Below, piece by piece: positions 11,213-60,098 of a stretch of 64,000 nt of DNA. Source of the DNA: Diphasiastrum complanatum (taxonomy: Eukaryota > Streptophyta > Lycopodiopsida > Lycopodiales > Lycopodiaceae); assembly GCA_029204225.1 (NCBI GenBank), contig CM055096.1:74307919-74371918 (forward strand), written 5' to 3'. Numbering within the stretch: the first letter of the stretch is position 1; every line of letters starts with the position of its first letter. Under the pieces are notes generated by a model. It made no database searches, was not told where the DNA came from, and worked only from the letters and a program-made list of their open reading frames with translations. The position numbers were made by a program, and so were the translations under genes.

Positions 11213-12690
11213 CCATCTTCAAGCAATTGGATTTTTCAAATCAAAGATCTTAATCAAGCATGGAGGAGACATATTGAAATAGTGGCAATTTGGTGGAATT
11301 GGCGAGAGATTTCTACCATAGAGATCTTATCTTGGATATGGTAAGGGTGCTGCTATGATGGATTCTTTGGATGATCTTCACTTCAAATACAAAACAAAGA
11401 ATCCACACAAAAAGTTCTTCATCAAGCATTGGACCGATCTTGGATTACTTCAAGATCAAATGTTCAAGTCAAATTGATAGCTTTTTAGGAGTGTTGAAAA
11501 TCAAAAAGCCACACATCTTGACTTTAGGGGTTGATGAAGATTTACAATGTGCATGTAGTGTTACAACTTGCAAATGCCAAAAATGGCCTAGTAGAAACTC
11601 GAGCCACATCACATGCATTAAGTCTAGCTTGTCATATGTGACATGCATGTAATTTTCGATAATGAAACGGCCAAATTTGGCTAGTAGAAACTCGAGGTAC
11701 TACTTATGCATTATGTCCAAGATTTCCAATGTGACATGCAAGGCATGCAAAAGTTGTAATGGACACATGCAAGTAGATTTGTGCATTTGTAGTTGAAAAA
11801 TTGCCACGTGTAGAAAGTAGGTGGGTAATCATGCATGCATAGTGATGTGTCAATATTTTGGTAGATACTACACTTAGAAGTGTAAAATGGTGATTGGAGG
11901 GTAGTGCTACCTCGAGCTATTACATTGACCATAAATGCAAGGGAGAATGCTCACTATTTTTTATGATGAATCAAGTATAGAGGCTATCTTCATGTCAATT
12001 TAGATCTTGTTCAATTAAGCTTGAAATGTTATTCTCTCTCTAACCCGAGTTGAAGCTATTTGTCATACTTTCATGGCTTTTGTACTTTCCTCACACGTGT
12101 GGAATTAAGCTTACTTGGATCAATAGCATTCTAAATTGTGATCTAGCCTTAGATTCTTGAGTTAGATTGTGAATTTCACTCTCCATGTGGTCTATGTGCT
12201 AACACAAAACTTTGTAAAGATCCTTCAAGAAGAAAGTGTGTGAGAGAGATACAGAGGAGGTTGTGCCTTCTCACTGATTTCCACTTTAGTATAGAGCCCT
12301 TTTCATACTATGAGGGACTATTGTTGACATTTTTGACATAGCCACTTGAGGCTTATAGTTCTAACATAGTGACATTAAGGTACACATGCCCATTATTGGT
12401 AACATATTAAAGATGGATAGCACTAATTCTACACTCCCTCTTCATGACAACCTTAGTAGAAAATTGACAACATGCCTTAAAGAAATATTGTTAGAGCATA
12501 TGTCCTCCACACACTTTCATTACATGATTTATCTTCTCAACTTGTAAGTCTCGGGACCTATGCATTGACACACTTACATACATTGGCTTTAGGTAAATAA
12601 ATGTCTTATTGTGTAAATCTATTCTACACTATAACTCAAGATGCTATAAAATATAAGTATAAATGTTCTCCAGTAAGAGTTTTTTTCATT
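11213..12690. other. non-coding, probably old retroelement sequence
   Basis: No coding similarity was found. It contains the tandem repeat at 11574-11755 and A/T-rich sequence with scattered stops in all frames. Confidence 0.3.
11574..11755. repeat. diverged tandem repeat, about 96-bp unit
   Basis: TAGTAGAAACTCGAG occurs in both units, each preceded by GCCAAA(A/T)..GGC and followed by ATGCATTA.GTC and ATGTGACATGCA. Confidence 0.75.
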
Positions 12691-12699
12691 TACTTAAGC

Positions 12700-13225
12700 A
12701 CTCAAGTTCACATTATTGTTAATTGAAAATTTTCCTTTCAAACCTTTATCATAAGCCTTTTTCCAATACTTGTTAGGAGCATGACCAAGCTTGTGACCAT
12801 ACATACACTTGATCTTCTTGTCTTTGGACTTTTCTTGATCACCTTTGGTTGTTGGATTGTCTTTAAACTTGTGTTTATTTTTGTCTTTGACAAATAGGAC
12901 ACCATCAGTTAAACCAACTTATTTAGGACTAGATTTACCTCTTCTCAGCTCCTTTTTTGTCAAACAAAACACCCATAAAACTTTAGCCTGAAATATGGCT
13001 TGAAACAACAAAAGTACAATATTCATATGGAGGAGGTAAACTTCCAAGAATTGTCACTACAACTTTATCGTCATCCCATTGATATAATTTTAACTTAGGC
13101 TTATATACACGAGAGTTTTTTGGTTGTGAATGTTGTACACGAGCCAAAGGTTACAACTTTATCAAAACGAGCTTTGGTTGATGCAAAGCGAATTGTCATG
13201 AAATAGCTTTTGACACTTGCATCTA
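12700..13225 (-). pseudogene. Copia gag fragment with degraded zinc knuckle
   Basis: On the minus strand the region reads VVVTILGSLPPPYEY (the LL.SLP.SY block of Copia gag, about 13040-13080), then a Lys-rich linker and CMYGHKLGHAPNKYWKKAY (about 12760-12820). The zinc knuckle has lost its second and last cysteines (G and Y instead). Stops and frameshifts are present. No protease follows. Confidence 0.75.
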
Positions 13226-13619
13226 TGGTTGGTTTGTGCTAGTAGATCTAGTAGCAAATAACACTAATCAGCTACACGAAACTAAAGTTCACCATCTAGT
13301 TACTACTAGACACCATAGTAGGGGTTTTAACAATCTACGAGTAAATTTTTTGTGAGTTTCATTCTTGACGTTGACATAGGAAGTGAATCGGAAAAAATTT
13401 CGTGGGGGGGGAGGCCTTGTCCAAGGGCCTTTCGCCTTGGGAGGTGGGTGCTTGAGGGCTCGACTGAGTAGGGCAGAGGCCCAAGGATAGCGGGCCTTCC
13501 CCTGCGTCATGCCAAGTGTGAAGCTTTTTTTATTTCCACGTTCTTTTTTTGTTTGTATTTTTTTATCTTCCTAAATTTCGCAATTTTTTTTTACATTTTA
13601 TTTGTTATTTATTTTTGAC

Positions 13620-14240
13620 ATAATGTGGTGGATAGCCAATGATGGGCTGCCATGTGATGAGTGGCTCCGGAATCCAGGAACCAAGAACTGTCGCCAGATG
13701 CTCCTTGATGGTTGGTCATGAAGGCATCATGATCCGCTTCTTGAATGGGCTGTGGAGCTTCTGCAGCTGCATTTGCCACTTGATTCGACTGCCCTTTGCT
13801 ATTGTTCTTCGCTTGAAGTATTCGATAGTCTTGTATTTCGTGGTTGTTACATGCACATTTTGGCATGCTTGTGCTATGTGGCATAGTGTGATTGATTGTT
13901 CACATCCACATTGGATCATAATTTTCATGTGGAAAGTGTCAAATTTTTTAGTGATGTCCAAGAACTGTTGCCAGATGCTCCTTGATGGTTGGTCATGAAG
14001 GCATCATGATCCGCTTCTTGAATGGGCTGTGGACCTTCTGCAGCTGCATTTGCCACTTGATTCGACTGCCCTTTGCTATTGTTCTTCGCTTGAAGTATTC
14101 GACAGTCTTGTATTTCGTGGTTGTTACATGCACATTTTGGCATGCTTGTGCTATGTGGCATAGTGTGATTGATTGTTCACATCCACATTGGATCATAATT
14201 TTCATGTGGAAAGTGTCAAATTTTTTAGTGATGTTTGTTC
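13620..14240 (-). pseudogene. Copia gag-protease fragment containing a 277-bp tandem duplication
   Basis: The minus strand reads NNHEIQDYRILQAKNNSKGQ, EAPQPIQEADHDAFMTNHQG and DSSWFLDSGATHHM, matching the element at 1-2895 (same linker words) but with an intact protease DSG. The 277-bp segment 13681-13957 is repeated head to tail at 13958-14234 with only a handful of differences. One copy is joined to the protease motif and the other ends before it. The first zinc-knuckle cysteine pair is damaged. This is a fragment with no pol. Confidence 0.9.
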
Positions 14241-14862
14241 ACTAACGAACTAGCGAAGTTTGCCCGCCCACTTGGGTGGGCAAGCGTTTTTAAATGTGAG
14301 AGCGCGGAGGGGGGGGGGGGGGGGCCAGGAAAGCGCAAAGGGAGGGGGGGTGTGTGGGGCAGCGCTCACGCTGCCCATCACATGTGAGCGTTGCCCCACT
14401 ATTATTTTAACTATAACTAGCGATGTGAACCCGCAAGTTTGTGGGCGGGTGGGCAAAGGGAAGAGAGGAAAATTTGGGAAATGGGGAGTTTTTTTTTTTT
14501 TCTGGGCAGGGTCAAGCTGTCTATGGAGCAGTGCGACCGCTGCCCGAAAAAAAAGCATGAAGAAAAATTTTGAAAAAAAAGGGGTCCCGAATAGTGTTCA
14601 TGCTGTTGTTGCCCACTGCCCAGGCACATTAAAGTTTTAATTAAAATAGACTAGCGATATGAGCCGCAAGTGGGCGGGCGGGCAGGGCAGGGCTTGGGGC
14701 GGGTGGGCAAAGGGGAAGAGCTAAAAATTTAAAAAATGGGGAGTTTGTTTTTGGACAGGGTCAGGTTGCTCGTGGGGTAGCACGACGGCTGCCCAAAATA
14801 AAGCATTAAATTTTTTTTCAAAAAAGTGGGCAACATTAAGATTTTAATATATATAAATAGAT
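14236..14862. repeat. GC-rich unit in two copies plus a partial third, directly upstream of the hydrolase gene
   Basis: Units at about 14403-14638 and 14638-14860 share ACTAGCGAT.TGA.CCGCAAG, GGGCGGGTGGGCAAAGGG, ATGGGGAGTTT, CAGGGTCA and GCTGCCC. A partial relative (ACTAGCGAAGTTTGCCCGCC) starts at about 14251. It includes a run of 16 G (14309-14324) and several G3+ runs that could form quadruplex DNA. The last copy ends about 140 bp before the start codon of the gene at 15002. Confidence 0.85.
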
Positions 14863-15001
14863 TGTGAGAAAAAGGCAGAAAAGGTTCAAGTACCTCCAGA
14901 ATACAAATAAGAAGAAAGGCAATTTTAACATTAGGAGGGGGAGGAGGAAGCCTGACGAGACGCGTAAAGACAGTGCTGCAGGGGAATCGAGGGCCTTGGC
15001 G

Positions 15002-51512
<36,511 letters not shown>

Positions 51513-51574
51513 CAGCGAAGTGATTATATACTTGCACCAGTTTGTCTACAAATGGTGTCCATTATTGATTGCTA

Positions 51575-51580
51575 AATAAA
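51575..51580 (+). promoter_or_regulatory. candidate polyadenylation signal of the SOBER1-like gene
   Basis: AATAAA lies 63 bases after the stop codon; a second AATAAA is at 51737-51742. Either could end the mRNA before the antisense Copia gag at 51830. Confidence 0.5.
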
Positions 51581-51829
51581 TGGCAGCACAAATGTTTGGG
51601 GAGAAACAGAAAAGCAAACACCTATCAAGAAGTTAATGGAGTAAAAAGGACTGCACTGGAAGATATTTTGATTTTTACCTTGTCTCAGTTGTGAGTGGTT
51701 GCCAAGTATGCTAAGGGCCAGACAATCAGTTTCAAGAATAAAATACGTACATGGCTACTTTCCCTCTGCCCATTTTCCCGTTCATTTTTCAATTATATCA
51801 TCAGGCTTGAATATGTGCAATCCTCATAT

Positions 51830-52372
51830 TCAAATGAATTTCAATACAATTTCATTATCATGAATACTATTGCTAAGTAGCAATACTAGATGGTCGTAAG
51901 AGGGAGGAAGACTGGACAGAAGAGACATGTTAGCGTCTTCGTCTGATACTGGCGAACCTACTGTAGCTAACTGATTGAGTAGTTGTTTGAATTCGTTTAG
52001 ATGATCAGTGACTGAAGTCCCTTCACTCATCTTGAGCGACAGGAACTTCTTTCTCAAGAAAAGACGAGTCGATACATCTGTTGTTTCGTATAGACCAGTA
52101 AGAATGTCCGATGCCTCTTTGGAGCTGGAACAATTAGCTACGTGAGCTATTTGTGAATCTTTGAGATTCAGTGATACAATGGCAAGAGCTTTGCCATCCT
52201 TAGCTCCCCAAGCGGTCAGTATGTTTGGTTCAGCCGGCTTAGCTATTGAACCGTTGACGTATCTGCAGAGTTCTTTTTTTGTGAGTATCATTTTCATCTT
52301 GAACTTCCACATGTGGGAGTCATCATCGTTGAACTTGTTGATCAAGCAAATTTCTGAAGATGTTCCTTCCAT
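51830..52372 (-). pseudogene. Copia gag N-terminal region, uninterrupted
   Basis: An open frame of 180 aa starts MEGTSSEICLINKFNDDDSH and contains MWKFKMKMIL, LFLRKKFLSLKM, SVTDHLNEFKQLLNQLATVG and LLSSLPPSYDHLV, the full UBN2-type gag order. The gag sequence ends at about residue 163 and the last residues are unrelated, so it is truncated. No zinc knuckle, pol or LTR adjoins it. It is convergent with the SOBER1-like gene and starts about 320 bp beyond its stop codon. Confidence 0.85.
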
Positions 52373-53399
52373 GATGAATGATCAAGAAATCACCGTTTGG
52401 ACTTTACAAAGTTTTAAACATGCTTGACCATATATTTGCATAAAAATGCACAATGTCCCGTTTTAGCTTGAACTCACACAAACCATACAAGAAGTAACAA
52501 AGAATACTCGTGAAATGTCTTAATTTGAACGCAAAGCAGCTTCTTCTGTGGAGTCTTTGCCAACTCCCATCAACTTGGTGCTTACAAACTCAGTTGCTGA
52601 TTCAATTTGTCTTAGTTTGCAGGTAGTAGTGGTTTGAGATGGAGAGATTGTTCTGTTTCGACAATACTGACAATTTTGAAGTGTATGCATTTTGTACTCA
52701 TATGTACCAAACATAGTGTCTCCCATTCATTTTACATACAAACATTCCTTTGCAAATTGATTGATGGACATCGCCTTGGAATCCATGACTAGCGGCTCCA
52801 TCTTTAGTTGGTGAATGAGAAGCTTAACAATGTTTTCAACCTCGTTACTCCAGAAATTCATCCATGCACATTTCAGAAAATCTCAGATGGGTTTTGGTTG
52901 TAACCTGGGACACAGGATGGACAACCTTACTTTCAATCCACTACATGACATGTGAGGACTACACAATATTTCAAAATGAGAACTAATTATGGGAAAACAT
53001 AACATTTGAGGTCTTTCAAAAGATTCCTCGTTTTTCTCCTTACATGAAATCTCAAGTATTTGAAAATTTGACAAGAGAGGTTTAGGCAAATTGGATTATT
53101 TTCAAATTATTTGAAATCCTAGCTTTGTCATGCCCATTTTGGATTTCTCTGAAATGCATTTAAATAGTTGTGAATTTTTTAAAATTCTTAACTCAATGGA
53201 TCTAAATTATGAGCAAATTGGATTATAAATGAATTTCAATATGTGTTTCTAGTTGAATTACCTCACGATTTACCCCTTAAGGTCAGTAATAAAATTGAGC
53301 TAATTTCAAGTAGCCGTCCTATTTCTAGATAATTGTACCAGTTTTTCTAGAAAAAAGTAGAGATTACTAATCATATTGATAATCATCTTAAGATGAAAT
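52373..53399. other. AT-rich non-coding, nothing recognised
   Basis: Short ORFs only. Words such as CAAATTGGATTAT recur, and it could be a decayed LTR of the Gypsy to its right, but I could not align it. Confidence 0.35.
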
Positions 53400-56300
53400 A
53401 TACCTAGTAAATCACCATGGAGTGCTACTCAAATATAATCATTTTGTCGTTGGGTCTTAGGAAGTCCAACTACAAAATCCATACATATGCTTTCCCATCT
53501 CTTATCAAGGATATCTAATGGATGCAACAAACCACCAGCCTTATGGTGTTCAGCCTTTTCTAGTTGACAGGGCTTGCATTAACATATGACTCGACATGTG
53601 GTTTGAGATTTGGCCAATAAAACTCTCTTTTAACAAAGTCTAGAGTCCTGTGTATACCGGGATGTCTTGCACATGGTATGTCATGACATTCAAACAAAAT
53701 CTTGCGTTTGAGATCCTCATTTCCAAGTACACAAATTTTTTCCCTTGTTGGATTATAAATAAAGGTTTCAAAGAGCTTCAATGGAGGCCAATACCAAACT
53801 TTTTGGATTCGATGATGTTGAGACACACACGTCCTGATATTGCTTATGCGGTTGGTGTAGTAAGTCAATTCATGCAAGAACTTGGTCAGACTCATTGGAA
53901 AGCTGCTAAATGTATTTTGAGATATATTCGAGGCACGTTAAACTTTGTCTTGAAGTATGATAGATCATAAGCACTTATGTTGGTAGGCTATATAGATGCT
54001 GATTGGGCAGGTAGTATTGATGATAGAAGATCTACCAACGGTCATACACTTAGCTGTGAACTTGACTCAACACTGTCCATATTTCTTCTAGTTCCAAATA
54101 TGACCAAAATGGGAGTCTGATTCATAATTTTCTCTCAGCGAAAGATATAGATCTGTGGAAATCTGGGTGAATGACAACTTGTTCAGTTCACCGATTCGAC
54201 TAAGAGCATCTGCAACTTGATTAGAGCTGTCTCTTATGTAACGGATTTCATGATCGAATTCTTGTATCAATTTAGCCCATCGAGCTTTCATCCCCCGAAG
54301 ATCATGTTGATTGCAAAAATACTTAAGATCCGTATACACTATAAACTTACTACCATACAAGTAATGTCTCCAAGTTTTAAGTGCATGGATTACTGCAAAC
54401 AATTTCTTTTCCTGCGTTGTATAACGCAACTAAGGACTAGTGAGTTTTTTGCTTTCAAATGCCAATGGCCTATCCATCTATAATAGAACCGCTCCAATTA
54501 CAATATCACTTGCGTCAGTTCTCACGATGTAAGATAAGTTTGGATTTGCAATTTGTAACACGGGAGCTGAAACAATCAATGTTTTAAGTTTTTCAAAACA
54601 CTGATTCAATTTTTCATTCCAAACAACAGGCGGACTAGATTGATTCCTCTTTTTCTTTTTATTAACATTCCCTTTTGTCATATTATTGAGCAAAGTTGTT
54701 CCCTTAGCATAGTCCTCAATATATCTCTTGAAGAAAATGGTAAATCCTAAAAATGATTTAACTTGCTTCACAGTTCCCGGAATTGGCCACTCAATCACAA
54801 TCTTGATTTCATCCTCATCAATCTTGATCCCATTAACTGCGATCTTATGACCGAGATAAAACAACTCTTGCTTTAAGAATTCACACTTGGACTCTTTAGC
54901 GTAGAGTAACTTCTGCCAAAGTTTCATCAAGACGATTCTCAAGTGCTCTATGTATTCCATAAAGGTTTTACTATAGACGAGAATATCATCTAGGAATACC
55001 ACCACAAAATTCCCCAAATATGGACGAAATAAATCATTCATCATTTGCTAGAACGTTGCTGGAGCATTCATGAACCCAAAAGACAACACTAAGAATTCAT
55101 AATGACCAGATCTAAAACGAAATCCTGTCTTTAGATATCTTTCGATTTAATTCTTATTTGATGATACCCTGTCCAAAGATCTATCTTGGTGAAATACTGA
55201 GCTCCACCCAAGCGATCTACAAGGTCATCCATCTTGGGTAACAGATACTTATTCTTGACAGTCATCTTATTTTAGCCCTTGTAATCCACAGACATCCGAA
55301 AACCTCCATCTTTCTTGGCCTTTAGAAGAACATAAGCGTCCCATGGTGATTTACTAGATTGTATATGTCCCATCCTCAGATAATTTCCTATTTGATTTGA
55401 AATCTCTATCTCCTCTTTCTGAGAAAACCTATAAGGTTGTCTAGAGACAGGTTGACTTTCTAGAATTAACTCAATCATGTGGTCTACTGACCTAGATGGT
55501 GGTAAACCATGAGGTAATTCAATTGGAAAAACATCTCTAAATTCATTTATGATCTGTTTTTTCATTGCTTGTTCATGATCTAAATTTACCGAGTTAAGAA
55601 TTGCTGAGGATTCACAACCGTTTAGATACATTTCAAGAACATCCCACTGGAATAGCAAATATAGAAAAAAACTTCATACTGTGAATAGTCCAATGCCTCC
55701 ATTTCATTAACTGCAGAAATCTTATCCAACAAACGTACGAAATTACTGCCAAATAATGTAACTACCTTATCACCCTTCTTGAAAATGAGAACATGCTTCT
55801 CAAAATCAATTATCAAAGAAGGCGATCTACTAAATAACCATTCGTATCCAAAAATTAAACCAGTACGAGCTAGGTCTAAAACATGAAAATTAACTAATTC
55901 TATGTGTCCTTGCATCAAAACTGGGAGATTTGGGACTTTTATGTTCCAAATCTCCAATTTTGCTCCTGAAGCTAGCTAAACTTTATATCTATGATTGTTG
56001 GCTTCAGTTTCCAAGCTAAGTTTCTGCACAAGACGAGAATTAATAAAATCATGAAATGAATCATTGTCCAATAGAATACTCACTTCTTGATTTTTAATTG
56101 TGCCAATTAAACGGAAAAGTTCATTAGGCAAGAAAAAAGAAGTCTTGAAAGAACATTCACACTCACAATCTGTCAAGTTAATTTTCAAAGCCCTACCATT
56201 ACCTCTTGGGATCTTGATCATATGAGCCGACATTTTCTTCTTTTTTGGACAAAATTTCATCACAGTGTCCAGGCTTTTTACAGACGAAACATAAGATCTC

Positions 56301-57101
56301 TTTTTTAGTTTTCGGGACGTAGATTTTATGAATCTCTTTCTCTTCGGTTTCTTGGGTTTCGATGCTGTTTTATCCTATTCGTCAAAATATTTTACTTGGT
56401 CTGGATCACGCTTCTTCCCCTTCTCGGTTTTCAAAGCGGTTGGAATTTGTGCAAACTGCTTCTTGGATGCCACCACTGTGGAATCGTATGCTTTCGAAAT
56501 TCGAAACACGTCCTCGAGGCTTTGAAGCACGTTTCGCCTACATTTGTTTTGATACTCGGTTGGCAAACCAAGGACAGGCTGCCAAAGTGCCAACTTTGTC
56601 ATAGGTCCATGAATTCATGGATATGAGAGTCCAAGCTCTTTGTACTCATTTTGCAGTTCGCAAATTTTAGGTAATAGTAGTCAACATCATCAGCAATTAC
56701 GAAAGTTTTCTTGAAGACTGCCGCAAACGCATTCTAGGTAGTTAGCTTCTCCGGTAAATCTCGCCACCACAATGACACTTTGTCGTGTAAAAACAGTGCG
56801 ACACTCTCAATTTTCTTCGCATCGGAAACTCCATGTAGGTTGAAGTAGTTGCTCCACTTAGTGAGCCAGTCTTCGACGACTTCAGGTTTCTTCTCCTCCT
56901 TTTCTCCCGAATAAATCTCCGAATGAAAACTGAGATTGGGTGAAGATAACAATTTGACTTGGTTCAAAAGAACCTCCATTTGTTGATCTCTAATCTGATT
57001 CCGATTATTCATATCGTTGAGCACCGTACTCAACTACTGGCAAATCACCATATAGGGTGACGCGCCTAGATTGTAGCTTGATTTGAAGTTTCTTCGGCCA
57101 T
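53400..57101 (-). pseudogene. Gypsy retrotransposon gag-pol, degenerate
   Basis: On the minus strand from the right: gag (57101 down; SLWWRDLPEKLT at about 56740, VLQSLEDVFRISKAYDSTVV at 56500) and a zinc knuckle CFVCKKPGHCDEI with its last Cys lost. The protease start is VSILLDNDSFHDFI, where DSG is DND. RT covers 55658-54478 (PLGL-equivalent HGLPPSRSVDH, FRMSVDYKG, catalytic VVVFLDDILVYSKTF), then RNase H (54429-54088: TTQEKKLFAVIHALKTWRHY, DALSRIGEL). Integrase has its HHCC region (ECHDIPCARHPGIHR, about 53640) and KRWESICMDFVVGLP near 53450. It contains many stops and frameshifts, and a + strand Copia fragment lies between RNase H and integrase. Confidence 0.92.
53817..54075 (+). pseudogene. 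Copia RNase H fragment inside the Gypsy element
   Basis: RPDIAYAVGVVSQFMQELGQ, THWKAAKCILRYIRGTLNF and, after a stop, DADWAGSIDDRRSTNG are the Copia connection/RNase H segment on the + strand. It is opposite in strand to the host Gypsy and has no LTR. Confidence 0.85.
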
Positions 57102-57119
57102 CTTGATTTGTCTATTCTT

Positions 57120-59060
57120 GGAAATTACTAAAATTAGTTTATATCTGATTAACTATTAGTGAAGTACAATTGGCCAAATCCGACTGAAATTGACTCAAGT
57201 ATGGTCAATTCACTAATTTTGGTACATTTCATAGATAATTCAAGCAATCGGAAAAAATTGAAAATTTTGAATTTTCGGATTATTTTTTTTTAATTTTACT
57301 TAATCTTAAAAATCTGTCAAAAACACTGTTAATATTTATGCAATTGAAATTGAAAAAATAATTCATTGTTCGATTTCTAATCTTACTGAATTAATGTCTA
57401 TCAGGCATGCATGACATGCGACATTAACTGTTTTTTTTTATTTTACGGAATTCTATGTAAATTTCAGTTCTGTGGAAATTGCTAGCCATAAATCCTTATT
57501 TGTGTCCTAACTGTCAGACCACATGCATATAACCACAAATGCGAATCAGAAGCATAGTGCATCTATGATCTCAACTAGCCACGAAAAAAAATATTAGCAT
57601 TTATAGCAAAATAATATGGAATCACTCTAAGAATCAACATGCAATCACTCCATGCAAGCACAGTACCACAAATTAGAAAATTGACTAGCATGCAATCTGA
57701 ACAATTTCAAATTTTGTCAATTTTACTCACAAAATTGCAAAACTTCGGATGATTATAACTTTGGCTACAAGACACCAAATTGGGTGTTAAGCTCAGAATA
57801 GAGGAAGACCTAGTGATCAAGACACTTGCCACATCAGCTTGCCACCTAGGTTTCACACGTGCGAGATCAGGGCACCCAAACGTCTGTAGGAAGGCACACT
57901 TTTTCTAGACCTTGAATGATCAAAAAACATGCAAACACCCCGCCAAGCCGAAAAGTGATGCTGCTTGCAGTCTTAAATGGTCTATTAGACTTCCAAGAAG
58001 CATTCATATAGGTCCTATGAAAAAGTATGGGCTGAGAACAAAGATTTCTTGATTTGTAGAAGTCAAAATAGCTTCAAACTTGATGGACATAAAGCATAAG
58101 CCACCGGCCACCAATTCACAAGTCTGATAGCTTGCTGGGAAGGTAAAAAAGAATGCTAGTCATTCTGTAAAAAAGTCCAGAATGATCTCCTTATGGATTT
58201 ACAGAGATCCATCCCCCAAAAATCACCAAAAATGGTCATTTTTTGAACTTTTTTTACTTCCTACAAGCTCAATTACTGGAATTCTTGGCTTTAACTTCAA
58301 GGAAAGATTCAAAAGACTTTGATTCACCTTTTTACAACATGGTGTTTTATACCCACCTACTATCCAACTTTTTGAAAGAAAAAAAAACAAGCAAAAATCA
58401 TGATTTTTAGCTCTTTTTCGATTTTTTCTTTACTATAAAGTGAAAATTTATGACATGCAATTTTTTTTCTAGCACATGCAAACCAATTTACAAGATTATA
58501 GTCATCTAATTGATCTAATCTTGCTGGATTTTGGTTCTTACTATCTATTTTGTGTCAAAAAGCATGAAAAACCAAGCAATTTTGACCAAAACATAAATCA
58601 TGGAAAGATCAGGCATGCATTATTAATTTCATCTCTAATATGAAAGTACACTTGCTGAGAAATTCAGTTTTACATGAGGTTTGAGCTACACAACAAAAAG
58701 CTCCAAAAAAACAACACAAATTAACTTTCTAGGACAATTTTTCATAAACCACAAAAAAATCAAGAGAGACATGGATCTTAGCAACATGCAAATTGAAATT
58801 GGGAAGATCCACCAACTTGCACACTTGTTCCACCACCTAGATGAGAATACTAGTTAATCTCCCCCAAAATTCCAATGAAAAGCACCAGTTTTTCAAGTTT
58901 TCTGAAAGCTCCTCAAGATCATGCTTACAAGACAAACACAATGGAAAACACAAAAAATAAAAAACCACTCAACCAAGTAGAAGCATCCAATCAAACTCTA
59001 GAAGCTTCACCCCCAAGCTTGTAGAAAATATCAAAAATTGTTTCGATGCTCCTTTAGGAG
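57120..59060. repeat. long AT-rich repeat, candidate 5' LTR/leader of the Gypsy element
   Basis: Directly beyond the gag start (57101) on the minus strand. The segment 57745-57905 (CTACAAGACACCAAATTGG, ACACTTGCCACATCA, CCACCTAGG.TTCACACGTG, GTAGGAAGGCACACTTT) is shared in order and orientation with 63530-63695, and 57370-57430 with 63210-63270. No clean LTR ends or primer-binding site were found. Confidence 0.45.
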
Positions 59061-59068
59061 GCTTGCGG

Positions 59069-59304
59069 AGTTTTGCAGGATCCTAAGCAAATGACTACAT
59101 ATCATAGACTTCGAACCATTCAATCAACGAAAACGACATGACAATCAGAGATGGAAGAGTTGAGAGCATTTTGCATTTTGTATTTTTCTTCTATTTCGGA
59201 GTCGATCAGTGTCACGCATGTTGGCGGCCTGTCGCTCCTCTTACAAAAGTCGTTGTGTTCTACTCGTTGGCAGACTTTCATGCATAGCTGAAAAATACTA
59301 ACAG
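59069..59304. repeat. inverted repeat, left arm (about 240 bp)
   Basis: Reverse complement of about 60098-60340, roughly 90% identical by eye. Shared blocks include TTTTGCAGGATCCTAAGCAA, ACTTCGAACCATTCAATCAA, ATCAGAGATGGAAGAGTTGA and TTGGCAGACTTTCATGCATA. Confidence 0.9.
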
Positions 59305-59309
59305 TATGC

Positions 59310-59502
59310 TAATACTCTTCTCTACTTCTGCTCTCTAGCTCTCTAGCTCTCTACTTCTGCTCTCTGCTCTCTACTTCTGTTCTCTAGCTCTCTTTCTCTA
59401 TCGTTCTATCCTATATTTATCCCATCTGGGAAAATTACAAGATAATTTAGCAATAGTTTACAAGACAGGTTTAGTGATAATCATTGGTTAACTACCCTCT
59501 GA
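59310..59502 (-). repeat. LTR-like segment with CTCTCTAGCT repeats
   Basis: Repeated CTACTTCTGCTCTCTAGCTC words (59320-59390) and a minus-strand GATAAATATAGG TATA-like box (about 59408-59420). On the minus strand a TGTCAGAGGG start at 59502 would make it a short LTR. The right-hand boundary is not proven. Confidence 0.35.
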
Positions 59503-59629
59503 CAACGTTGCTCTTTGGCGGGTGAGCGTGATAGTACAATACTCTACGCTCGTCGAGCTGCCAACTGTTATTGTGACTTGTCCAACTTTCAATTTCAGTT
59601 CGAGGTTCATCTTCAACACTTTGGGTGCT

Positions 59630-60098
59630 TCAGCTTTGGCGATTGTTTGGGCATTTGGTAGGGACAAACGTTGAGATCTTCGGGGTGTCTTTGTCCTTCG
59701 GGACATCTTTGACCTTCAAGGTGTGTTCGACATTTGGGATGTCTTCGGCCTTCGAGATCTTTCCGTCCTTTGGGACATTTTTGTCTTTCGGGATTTCTTC
59801 GGCAAAGTTGCAAAAGTTCACCATTTTAGACACCCCCTCTTGAACGTTGCAACATTTGTGTATGTCCAGTCCTATTTCCTTTCTTTCTTTCATTTTTTTT
59901 CTTATAAATCCATTTGCAGTCGATGATCTTTTCATCTTCGGCCAGTGGCTCTAGAGTCCATGCCTCATTCTGCCTCATTGATTTGATCTCTTTCGACATT
60001 ACTTGCTTCCAGAATTCTCCCTCCGAACTCTGGATAGCTTTTTGGTAGATTGTCAGTTCTTCAGTGAAGTTGTAGAATTCTAGATATACTGTTAACAT
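59630..60098 (-). pseudogene. Copia fragment: RT N-terminus and repeat-coded linker
   Basis: From 60098 on the minus strand: SEGEFWKQVMSKEIKSMRQN, then EAWTLEPL and IIDCKWIYKKK, the start of the Copia RT domain. A frameshift leads into EEIPKDKNVPKDGKISKAED and more KDVPKDKDTPK-like units coded by a 20-24 bp repeat (59690-59800). It carries stops and has no catalytic YVDD here. Confidence 0.7.

Noticed and set aside
14864-15001. N-terminal extension of the hydrolase from an ATG at 14864
   Set aside because: It is in frame but Lys/Arg-rich and unlike the family, which starts just before the WLHGLGD strand; the ATG at 15002 has better context.
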